From the NCBI GenBank assembly GCA_015143735.1, contig VKHC01000165.1:1-16723 (forward strand): DNA of 16,723 bases. The letters run 5' to 3'. The DNA comes from Synura sp. LO234KE (lineage: Eukaryota > Sar > Synurophyceae > Synurales > Mallomonadaceae). This document shows positions 1 to 9,457 of this stretch, piece after piece. The first letter of the stretch is position 1; each line of letters starts with the position of its first letter. Both the position numbers and the translations under genes were made by a program. The notes beneath the pieces are model-generated. The model was not told the origin of the DNA and did not search any database. It saw nothing but the letters and a program-made list of their open reading frames with translations.

Positions 1-102
1 TTAATATTAAATCTAAGGTGATTAAGATCTTTGACTATTTTAGCCTAAGCTAGCATCCTTGAGTTACTATTCCGACATGTAGCTATACGATTATTTTCTT
101 AG

Positions 103-582
103 ACAATGAGCTTGTAGCTGGTAACTGGCGATTGTTCATTTGTACCAACAAACAAGTGCCCACATTGGTGGTAGTACTCCTCTCGGAGGACATTACTGCC
201 ACTAGGAGCTGTAAGTCTGATCCCCTCCCAAGGTTGTGTGATATGCCTAACAACATAATTGTGTAGGTCTGAGGTTCCCTTGCAAGGAGAGCATCAGGTT
301 CAGAAAACGTGTAATACTAGGCAAACAGTTATCAGTACACAGGACTTACATGACGGACAGGAAAGTCGAATAAGAATTCCGCCACGCACTATGATGTTTG
401 TAACCACTCTTATGGCACCACTTGGCTTCACCAAGTGGAGGGAACTGAGTGAGTACACTTGGTACTCAGAAGTGATCAAATACATTTTCATTTCTTCTTT
501 ATTGTTCCCTTGGGAGTTGCTACAATTTCTACCCGTTTCAGGCGCCATTCAAATCCGTGATCCGCGATCAGAACTACATTAA
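103..582 (+). CDS. Possible 3' exons of an unrecognised gene entering from the left edge
   Basis: Seen: a candidate internal exon at 103-210 has a good acceptor (ttattttcttag) and a GTAAGT donor at 211, and stays open for 35 codons (reading ...NELVAGNWRLF...). A second acceptor (gtgtag) precedes 267. From 267 one frame stays open to a GTGAGT donor at 449 (residues such as SRIRIPPRTMMFVTTLMAPL). A strong acceptor (ttctacccgtttcag, exon from 542) lets that frame continue in phase to the stop at 580-582. The problem is that the 103-210 exon in its open frame does not join the long frame at 267; it joins another frame that stops at 371-373. Either one exon is wrong or a splice site is missed. I recognise no family. 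The 93-nt 449-541 intron is a multiple of three without stops, so it may be retained. Confidence 0.25.
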
Positions 583-1050
583 CTATTAAATTCCACGAGG
601 TGACAAAATGATCTTCACCGCAGTCTTAATCTCGTATTCTTTAATTCTATTAAAAATATTCAAAATAGGCAATTATCTGCCAAATAGATGTCTTACTTAT
701 GCGAAGGTGGTAGCGCCATGCACCCGGACATATGTTTTAATAATATCTATAACAACGCATCCTCTTCTACCTATTAATCTCGATTGGGAAACGCGCCGCT
801 ACTCTTCAAATGTGTTTCTGCTATATCCTGAACACGAATAACTTGAAACGTTGATATGAATAAAACTTACGCCGCATAGTCTTCAATCAACAACCAAGCG
901 ATAGAATAATGGCGATGAGCGTCGTTGTAGCCAGCGTGGGAAAGTGATAGATATCTAACCCTCCTAAACAGACAATAGGCCGCGCATATACGAATGGATG
1001 AAAAGGGTTAAAGAGCAACAATACATCCAGACAAGCGGCAACAGAAGAAA
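583..1050. other. Intergenic stretch, no gene seen
   Basis: This AT-rich stretch lies beyond the stop of the receptor gene. Short open frames here (for example 608-841 on +) show no family motif and no convincing splice sites. It probably holds the receptor gene's 3' untranslated region and spacer. Confidence 0.5.
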
Positions 1051-4000
1051 TTATAATGCAGTTAAAATTTTGGCAAGGTTTGCGTCACGACCCGCAACGC
1101 TTAGCGGAGGTGTCTGAATGCGGACCTTCCGAAATAATTGCACCATGGCTCTGATGCTGGAACATATATCTTTGACTGCAGTCTCCAGGTCTCCTTCGAC
1201 GAACTTCCCTTGATTTGACAGTATGTTATGCAAGACAGCGTGGACTGTACCCTTCTCGACATAAGGGTATCCTAAGCTCTCTCTGTCTAAATGCTCGCGA
1301 AGTTTTGATTCCACGATATTTACGGATACTTTCGATGCATCTGGTTTACATTTACTTCTGAAGTAGTTTGTGTAGCCTCCTCCATTAGAATCTTTGTCGC
1401 CCACCATTACAGGGAATATGCCATGAATCAGTCCTCGTTCCCTCAACTCCAAAGCCAAGCGACACTCAAGGAATACGTTGTCACAATTTGAGTCGCTCTC
1501 AAGCATCTCCCAACTCATTCTCGGGTCGTTGTCATTTTTCATACCCTCCCGTGATAAGATACAAACAAAATTCGCACTATCAACCAAGCCGCTGCAAAAC
1601 CCTATTTCCCAGTTTTGACCAGGTAACAAACACACTTTATCCCACCAAACTCGGAGCCCGCATTCTGTTAATATCTTGTGAAGCAAGCGAGCGATCTCGT
1701 CGTCCGAATCCGAGCGGTAAGAGATAAACACATCCCACTTAGCATCATCGCCAACTAGTCGGGTAACAGTCTTCCCCGTGAAGTAAGGGTGATGTAGCAG
1801 GCGTTGAGCAGATGGACGTTTCTCGGGGTCTTTATTCAAAAGAATCGATACAAAATTGCGAGCAATTTTATTTCCAATTAGAGACAACTTCTTTGATTTT
1901 GTTTCCTCGGTCCACAAGTGAAGAACCCTATAGTCTGCTTCATTGCTTAGGTTATCATTTACAGATGCTTGAAATAGAGTGGATCCCGTACACAGTAGGT
2001 ACACCACACATCCCAACGCCCAGATGTCAAATGATGGATGAGCTGGTAAAGGAGGAACAACATTTTCATCAGTTGCATCATCTACGCGATGGCCCTCAGA
2101 CCGGATCGCGCAAGTGCCGTTGGGGAACAACCAAATCATTTCAGGCGGCAAGTATGCTGACGAGAACTTGAGTCCGGCTGCCTCGCCTTTCATGTAGCTC
2201 ACAGTGCAATCCAGGTCAATCAGTTTCATACTTAAATTAACCTGAAGCACATTCAACGCTGGGCGAAAGTAGAAACAAAATAATTGAAAAGGCGTCTGGA
2301 AAGAAAGGTATCTGCGAATGAATCTAGTCTACAGCAGTCGAAGCATCACCAAGTCGAGTAAGTGTGCTTACGTTTCAAGTCTCCGTGAATTACGCCCTTT
2401 TCGTGGAAGTGTTCCAAGCAGAGGGCTAGTTGCCGAGAAATCAAATTGATTTGCTCCCAGTCATTAGCCGCGATCAGCTGTTGGTCTATGACATTCTTGA
2501 GATTTCTTGCAGCCGCTTCCATCACCAAGCAGAATGGATACTCCCCGTAGCCCTTCGCTATCGAGTCTTCACGAAAAGCGGTGTCATCCAAGTGCCCAGA
2601 TTCACTATCGTAACTTGCCAGTAGAGGCAATACGAATCGATTGTCGAAATGCCCTTCTTTTCTTGTCAGCACCTCGCGCAAGAACTCGTCGCGGTGTTTC
2701 ATAAACTTCAGGACAACTTCGCTGTGCCGCTTCGGCTGATCCTCGCACTCTTCATGATCATCCAAGTCTTTCCCGTGATCGGTCGCTTGCACGACTAGAC
2801 TAGTAACTGACTTGTGGAGTGGAGGTCCAGACTTCAATTCATAACGTTCATGTAGGTTGAGTCGTTTCAGTATTGCTCGTTTGATTCTGGGTTGGGCGAT
2901 GTCCCGGCACGACCTTCCCTTTCCATCGGAGGCGTTAGCCAAGACATTTATGTGCATCCTATTCTTGTCCAGAATCGCCTCGACGGCATCTGCAATATTA
3001 TCCGAATCGTGTTGCACAGCCATGGCCCATGAATGCATGGATAACCGCCTACGAAGAGTCAACCCGGTCGAATCATTTTTCTCTTCGAAAGCATCCAATG
3101 CGTCCTCCAAATCTCGTGTGCTTCTTGTGCTGGTCAGTGCATCATGAATATCCAATGGAGGAAGAGACTCTTCTAACAACAATACAATCAAATCCACAGG
3201 GACCGGAAATGAATTTAGACCTTGCAAGATAATATCTATTGCGGTTCTTTTATCGAAATCCAAATCACGCACTGTTGCTATTTGCTCGTTCGCTAACGTC
3301 ATTAAATCCGCGTCCTTCATTTTCCTGTGACTCAGCAATGCACGATGTACAGGCAACTCCTGCAGTCTCAACTCTCGATTCCTCCGAGCCTTAACCTCCT
3401 CACTCATCAATCTAGAAAATAAAAATACGGCAAGAAAGAACAGCGCGGCACCAGCGATGGAGCACACGATCGCTGCGATTGCTGACGGTGACAGAGTTGA
3501 ACTTCGAACAGAAATTTGAAAAACTGTCGTTGGAGCGAGTGTTGGTTTGTTCGTCGGAGGCGCAGAGGTTGGGAGTGGGGTGGGGGAGCATTCGCGAAGA
3601 CTGGTATCCAAATACTTGCGAGTAATGGATGCACCGCCCCAACAGGATTCTTGATAGCATGCTAAAGCCGGACAGTATTTCAAGGAGACTGTTGCATTTC
3701 TCGTCAAAGCAGAGTCGCAAAGCTCAGATGAAACCTGACCACTGAATGCATTCCCGTCTGCATACAGTATGATCAGTTGGTTCATCTCGGCGAGAAAGGT
3801 TGGCACGGACCCGATCAACGAATTGTACTCAAGATCGAGATAAACAAGATTTTGTAGCGACGTCAGCCCCTCTGGAATAGTTCCAGTGATGCGGTTATTC
3901 GTTAACATCAACGTATTTAGGTTCGTCAGCAGCACGAGAGCGGTGGGGATCGGTCCTCGAATGGCATTGGACGAGAGGTCCAATGATGTCAGTCCGGTTA

Positions 4001-5567
4001 ACAGGCTGATCGAGGAGGGAATGGATCCAGAAAGGCCTAAGCTAGGTAGCTTTAATGACGTTACAGCACCGTTTGTGCAGGTAACTCCAGACCATAGCTT
4101 TTGACAGAGTCCTAATGCGTACGGTTCGCTCGGGTCGCTTGAATTTTCGTAGGGGGCTTTTGTAACGATCGTCCAGTTCGACTCCATATTCGAATAAACT
4201 GTGATATCGAAGCCGATTACCCAACTGGGACACAAGTCACAATACGGACAATAGAAGTAGAAGTAAGGTCGATGGACTCGAAATGAGAGATGGGAGGAAT
4301 TCAGAACGTTGTATGTGTCCAATATGGTGTTACACTGTAAATCTGCGCATAAATAGAAGAGAAGGCACTGGGTGGATACAATTGTATATATGGTATCCAA
4401 ATACAGAGAATATTGAAATGCCCCGGGATAGGATATTATGCGAAGCGGTTGGTCATCGAATACGAGGAGGACTTTAGATGTCTCTACGACTCGATTCAGA
4501 GCTTGAATGATACCGAAACTCTGCTGCAATCCGTAGAGCGCAACATCCTGTGAATCTTGGCATCTATAACCCATAGACGTACTTGACCAGTCCCCATCTG
4601 TCTGGCAAGGCGCGAAGCATTTAAAATGGTTGTTACTCAAATAGAGCAATGTCAGGGTTGGTAGTGCACAAAGAAAGGAGGGATTCGCCCCAACTAGCTC
4701 ATTATTATTAAAAATCAATACTTCAAGCGAGCTGGACAGTAGAAGGCTAGTCGGGATCGACCCAGTGAGTAGGTTATCAGCCAAATTCAAATATTGTAAA
4801 TATTTTGATTTCCCGAAGCACGACGGAATAGATGAGCTTAACAAGTTATCATTAAGTTGTAAGTACTTCAGGATACTGGATTCACAAAATTCAGTTGGAA
4901 CGCTTGATGAAAAGCGATTGCTTCTTAAGGAAAAACCTATTAAATTTGAATATAGTCCAAAAAATGATGGTAAAGATGAGGTGAAATAGTTTGCAAAAGC
5001 GAACATATTCTGCATGTTGCTTGACAACATAATGAAGCTAGTTGGTATCGTTGACGTTAGCAAGTTATTGTTCAAGTATAAATAAACTAGATTGCCAAGA
5101 TTACCCAAAGTTGATGGAAGGGAAGAAGTAAGAAAATTTTGAGACATCGATAAGACTACCATATTGGTTAGAAGGCCCAGGCTTGATGGAATCACCCCAA
5201 ATAGATTATTTTTAGATACATCCAAATACGTAAGTTTCACTAAATTACCGATTGAACTCGGAATCGTTCCCCAAATACCCGAGCTTTGCAGGATTATTGA
5301 GTCAACAACATCATAATTGCAGAGAATTCCTCTCCACAGACATGGATTGGATTCTGCTTCACCATCATGGCAAGCCCATTCATGATAGAGGGCAGATATG
5401 TTTGTTGAGGCGATCAAATCGCAAAGTGGTTGATATGAACTTGTCGTTGATCTCGAATATTTGATGGAATATTCATCATAACTCGCGAAGACAAAAGTGG
5501 AGTTTGAATGCTCTGCCAACAGCAGTACTGTACCAACATTTAAAATTCCAAGAATAAATATAAGCAT
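1051..5567 (-). CDS. LRR receptor with transmembrane helix, HGD/DLD kinase and C-terminal TIR domain (two exons)
   Basis: Exons 5567-2372 and 2258-1051 join across a 113-nt intron to give about 1467 aa. Residues 1-18 are a hydrophobic signal peptide. Two LRR blocks (about 9 repeats at 110-321, 5 at 502-617) have 24-residue plant-type spacing (LxxLxLxxNxLxGxIP) and a Cys/Trp cap before each. A Pro/Thr-rich stem precedes one membrane helix at about 695-718. Inside lie an ankyrin-like linker (about 840-900), then a kinase at about 905-1225: Lys954 in VVLKF, H1061-G-D-L-K-P-L-N with Asp1063, D1080-L-D in place of DFG, and PPEM in place of APE. No Gly-rich loop is evident. A TIR domain follows from about 1239 (WDVFISYRS, then VWWDK), with Glu1330 a candidate for the catalytic glutamate of TIR NADases. 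Family knowledge: LRR kinases sense extracellular ligands; TIRs signal by assembly or NAD+ cleavage. Ligand and activity are unknown. ATG 5567 is the first Met, directly before the signal peptide. Confidence 0.9.
2259..2371 (-). other. 113-nt intron splitting the kinase catalytic loop
   Basis: The donor is AAAC|GTAAGC at 2372/2371 and the acceptor is CGCCCAG|CGTTG at 2259/2258. Joining C with CG makes the Pro codon of HGDLK-P-LN. The splice therefore restores the kinase catalytic loop exactly, in phase 1. Without splicing the frame reads RKHTYSTW and stops at once. Confidence 0.95.
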
Positions 5568-5576
5568 TGAAAAGAG

Positions 5577-5624
5577 TCAAAATACTAATCCAAACCGTAC
5601 GTAATCTTGGTGGGGCTTCGACAT
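5577..5624 (-). promoter_or_regulatory. Possible upstream ORF before the receptor start codon
   Basis: ATG at 5624 opens 15 codons (MSKPHQDYVRFGLVF) and stops 9 nt before the receptor ATG at 5567, in the same frame. If it lies in the 5' leader it could dampen translation of the receptor by reinitiation control. Whether the transcript includes it is unknown. Confidence 0.3.
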
Positions 5625-5625
5625 T

Positions 5626-6880
5626 TTAAAGTTGAAAAAGTGTCCCGATTTCCCGTTTAAGAATGTCAACATCTCCACAAGCACGGTGAGTTAGAACTCC
5701 AAGCACATTTATTCGCGCTTGCAGTCTGTACCTACAAAACAAGAGATTACCAGAAACGACGTTATCAGAAAATGTAGGGGAAAATATAGTAATTTTCAAA
5801 CTATTTATCTAAATACCATCAATGATTCCTCATAAAGCTTTTAAGTATTATTAAGACTTATCGTCATATTCAGTTCTCAATAGACGATTCCCTTGGAAAA
5901 GCTCAAATTTAACATAAGGCAATCTAAGTAGGCTGCAAACATTTCCATAACATATTTGGCTAAGTTCAAAGCCTTTTTCAAGCTTGCCATGAAAATTTCG
6001 TTTTTTACAGGGTAAAGCCTTTTTTTGTTCCTACATGGGTAGTTGTTCAATTTTTATTACCCATCTGATCAAACTACCGACAATACTCTCTCACTCGTAA
6101 AGACCACCCAATAAGAGCATTATCCCAATATACCTTTCACATATTAATTGTCTATTGCTGTGCTTGGCTGAAAATCTAACGGTAATTTACTCAGTCGAGT
6201 AAAGAAAGATATGAATCAATCAAATACGCAAGAGATACTACGCAAATATTCACTCTCTATGTAGTGGAACCATGGACAAGTCCTATAGCCGAGTAGAGGA
6301 CATCAAGTTAAACGAACGATATCCCCTTCCGAAATTTACTTACCTTCTCGCCGATTGAGTACATTCATCGATATCAAATCAATCATTATTTTTTGAATTT
6401 TTAAGTTTCCTACTATTTCAGCCGGTGATATTCGGCCGGTTCCACACAATAAGCAAATCTCCCTTTTGTAGTTAGAGCGTACACGAACTGATATCAGGAG
6501 GTTCAAGAGGAAGGAAAATAGTAAAAAGAATACGATGAAGATAGTAGTAGTAGGAGATGGAAGAACCAGCAAGGTCGCCGGTGATTTATGCAGTTATTTT
6601 TTTAGTATGGGAAATGGCCGAGGCGCACCAATTATGAATAAATAAACTAATTCGGTAGTTCAGGCAATTGTGTCAGCAGCTGGTATGTTAAAGTGGTTGT
6701 GGTGGTGCAGGTTGCGATTTTCATTCTTGTGGGGGTCCTACTTTTGTGTCCAGCTATCGCGATTGTTGACTGTAACAAGTCTGATTTGTAACGAAAAAGA
6801 TAAATATTCAGTTTCTTGTTACGTAGTGAAGAATAATTATGAAGCGTCTCCCTGCACCAACGAAATATCCCAAGAACCAT
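5626..6880 (-). CDS. Small spliced gene of unknown function with a CxxCGTGRI motif
   Basis: Seen: exon 6487-6344 has a strong pyrimidine-rich acceptor and a GTAAGT donor; exon 6167-6134 lies between ttttcag and GTATAT; terminal exon 5731-5626 follows cttgttttgtag and ends in TAA. Phases 1, 2 and stop agree along the chain. A first exon from ATG 6880 can join through donors at 6822 (GTAACA) or 6741 (GTAGGA), both phase 1, giving about 113 or 140 aa. The N-terminus is basic and could be an organelle presequence. CLLCGTGRI resembles half of a DnaJ-type zinc finger. The gene begins 7 nt after gene A's stop and ends 58 nt before the receptor ATG, which is very tight, so the first or last exon may be misassigned, or the exons may belong to the receptor's leader. 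The hydrophobic-looking stretch at 6494-6572 is the polypyrimidine tract of an intron, not a membrane helix. Confidence 0.4.
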
Positions 6881-6887
6881 TCAAAAT

Positions 6888-8937
6888 TTAAAGCACCGCT
6901 GGTAAGAGGGTGCATTTCTTTGGACCTGTACGGGCGAGTATTTCTCTAGCCTTGTGTTCTTCTAGCCTCTGTTCGAAAGTGGCATAGTCTCCAAACTATA
7001 CAATCATAGACAAATCATAATCACAAAAGAGTAGCCCCTGTTGTAATTATCTAATGACATATTTCAGCCATACTCGGAGACTCGGAGTTGACCTACCTGG
7101 ACCTTCTTGGCGCCACGGGACATCAGATAGTCAGCCGTTCCGTGGTGACCAGCCGTACAGGCCGCCATGAGGGCGCAGCGGTTACTCTGTGCAGTGTGTT
7201 GAGTGGTGGGGGACGGGTCAAACGGTACTAGTAAGTCCATCATGAAAATAGAAACGCTATCCGTCAATTAGACAGTCTTGAATCATATAAACAGAATTCA
7301 TAAATTTACGTTCGTTGTTTGATGCAGAAACCAACATAGAGAGTTCACGACACTTACGATGTTCCTTGCATTCATATTGGCCCCGTGATCTAGAAGCAAA
7401 CCCGCTAGTTCCGTGTAACCCCTCCCAGCGGCCACGATCAGCGGTGAGGCACGAAACTGGACAAATACACCGACAGAGTCACAGCGCGTACGTTAGCCAG
7501 TAGTAGCCCCACAGAGCCATGTCCGAGCGTCTAAATTGCATTTAGTAGAATGTATGAAGCGCACGCCTTCAGCTGCGAGTGATACGTGTACTTGGCCTAT
7601 CCACATGCCGCTTCAACTCCATCCAAACACCCCACCCCCCCATGCGAAAGCACACTGTACCTTGTCAGTGAGGTTGACCCGCGCACCTCGGGACAGCAGT
7701 AGCTTTGCAGTTTCGATGTGGTTGGAGTCGCAAGCCCAAACAAGTGGAGGCGCGCCTATGATCTTAGGTCCACAAGATCGAAATAACGAACATTCGATTT
7801 GGGAGATATTTAAGGAGACACTCCAGTGTAGCCAACACGTCCACAAGCACAGCACAGTCAGCAATCCGATGGCTGTCACGTCTCCGCAGATAAAGTTGGG
7901 GCACGAATATTGTAAATAACCAGTGTAGCATGTCATCAATATTCGCTGAGTACAAGGCTAAAAGCATTAGTTGTATCTTCGAGTACAAGGCTGCCCTCCA
8001 ATCTAATGGCGCATTATTCATCCGATTACACAGCAACCGATTCCTTTTAAGGTACCTTGTTTGGAATGTAATTCACATCTGCTCCCTCGTCCAGCAGCTG
8101 TCCAACCTCATCGGTCGCTCCTCGAATGGCGGCGTGGATAAGGATATCACCAATGCCCTGTCGCAGCAGTTGGACAACACGAGGCCTTTCAGAATCTCAG
8201 CAGTGGATGCCATGTTAGTGCAGTGTTAATATCATATCTCTACAAGTGTTCGTGCGCGTACAACTGTATAATCCATGGAGATTGAATTCTATAGTGTCCG
8301 CATGAAAAAATATCTTATTTATAAAACGGTCATCATCACGCGGGAGGAGCTGGTAGTGAGAGGGATGTGTATATCTCAATCGTTGCCGCACCTGGACAAC
8401 CCACATATCTCCAGTCATCGTGCATGAAGCGTAAAAATCCTTCAAGGGAATAACTTCATCCTCTACTGCGATAGCGGCGGACTGCTTGGTGACGAAAGAG
8501 CAATTGACTATAGGTAGAAGAAATATCAGTAACTATTCAAAATTTTAACATCGTGTTATCAATTGGGACAGGTATCAGGAATAGCAGACTCAATTTTCAC
8601 TATTTGTCAGTCCCTAAGGGTAGTTCCAAAAAAGCTTAAATTAAACGTGCCTTTGTTGTCGTCGTCTGTAGTTTCCTTACGAGCATCGTCGTTGTGGAGA
8701 GGAGATGAAACTGTTTCGAAAAACATAATTTGAGATTATTAGGGTGGTAAGCTAAAAAGGAAAATAATCGATCACACAAATACAGTAGTGATGAGTTGGT
8801 TGCTAGGATGATAACTTGTGATGCATAATAAAATACGAAGGAGAACTCTGGCCAAATAATAACCTTATTACTTTACCTTGAGTAAGGCAAAGTTCAAGCG
8901 ATTTTTCAGAATGGGAGATAACCGATACCAAACTCAT
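6888..8937 (-). CDS. Ankyrin-repeat protein, copy A (8 exons, about 265 aa)
   Basis: Model exons: 8937-8877, 8710-8681, 8507-8340, 8195-8056, 7762-7661, 7456-7358, 7186-7097, 6995-6888. Exon 1 starts MSLVSVISH. Exons 4-7 each hold about one ankyrin repeat: GDILIHAAIRG..GADVN, APPLVWACDSNH..GARVN, ASPLIVAAGRG..GANMN, CALMAACTAGH..SRGA. Introns between repeat exons are phase 0 (AAG|GTACCT, AAG|GTACAG, ATC|GTAAGT, CAG|GTAGGT) and give near-33-residue spacing. The last exon is a charged helix (FEQRLEEHKAREIL) and a short tail. Ankyrin repeats bind proteins; no enzymatic domain is seen. Exons 4-8 are firm. The exon 3/4 junction (C|GTGATG at 8339) could instead be CAG|GTGCGG joined to cag|GGC. The exon 2 donor is inferred. 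Copy B is the duplicate; gene C is divergent from this one. Confidence 0.75.
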
Positions 8938-8975
8938 TAGGTATGTGTGTAAATTAAATTCAATTAAAATTACAG
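6910..8975. repeat. Segmental duplication, copy A
   Basis: Shares sequence with 12294-14925 across exons and introns. The left edge is sharp at gtgcatttctttgg (6910 versus 12294), inside the last coding exon. The right edge fades in the 5' flank at about 8975. Coding exons are the most similar; introns 1 and 2 have diverged strongly. Confidence 0.85.
7862..8163. repeat. 302-bp tract identical to 13232-13533
   Basis: By eye the two copies agree at all 302 positions. The tract covers most of exon 4 and about two thirds of intron 4. It contains a 12-bp direct repeat, gagtacaaggct, at 7948-7959 and 7981-7992, 33 nt apart. Confidence 0.9.
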
Positions 8976-9457
8976 TGCACACATTCACGTTGGTTTATAA
9001 CAAAATGACCACGTGTGCGTTTCCTGGAAGAAAATAATTAAACTTATCGCATATTCATACATACAGGCAGCGTGCGAAGCTGTAATCTGTTCTAAAAATT
9101 TTGGAATTTCTGTTGACTAGTCACGGATTATATGGATGATTCATCGGAAAGAAAATACTACGCTTAGAAAATATCGTTGAACATGGTTTAGAAATGAAGT
9201 TTATGAAGTACGTATCCAGAGGAGATTTTAAACAAAGGCACTTCATTGTTGTGAATGAATAACGAAATTATTCGCCGCGGAGGTTAGGTTTTGATGAGAC
9301 TATTTCATAATCCTTGCTGTTCAAAAATCTATCTATTCGCTAACCGAATTAACATATAAATTTCTGCATATTCACGCACACGCTCACAGAACGCCCTCCT
9401 ATTGCCCGGCCGACAAACAATATTTTCGTCCACGATTGTATTAAGGATATACGATAG
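8938..9457. promoter_or_regulatory. Divergent promoter region between ankyrin genes A and C
   Basis: A (minus) starts at 8937 and C (plus) runs the other way from within about 9140-9460, so the two related genes share a short upstream region. Family resemblance to gene B's 5' flank extends only to about 8975. A probable but unplaced 5' exon of C lies at about 9164-9211. No clear TATA box or other motif stands out. Confidence 0.4.

Noticed and set aside
6494-6572. Hydrophobic N-terminus resembling a signal anchor on the minus strand
   Set aside because: It starts at TTG, not ATG, and is the pyrimidine-rich tract leading to a strong acceptor at 6489/6488; translating it makes artificial Leu/Phe/Ile runs.
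7860-7945. C/D-box snoRNA in intron 4 (TGATGA and CTGA about 80 nt apart on the minus strand)
   Set aside because: The C box has T where a purine is expected and I see no closing terminal stem.
7764-8036. Extra ankyrin exon inside intron 4 of copies A and B
   Set aside because: Part of the intron is open (RRRDSHRI...), but joining exon 4 directly to exon 5 already gives consecutive repeats in phase 0, and the stretch does not match the ankyrin consensus.
7930-8229. Plus-strand open frame repeated at 13300
   Set aside because: It is the reverse strand of the shared intron 4/exon 4 tract of the ankyrin copies; its identity follows from the duplication, and it has no motif.
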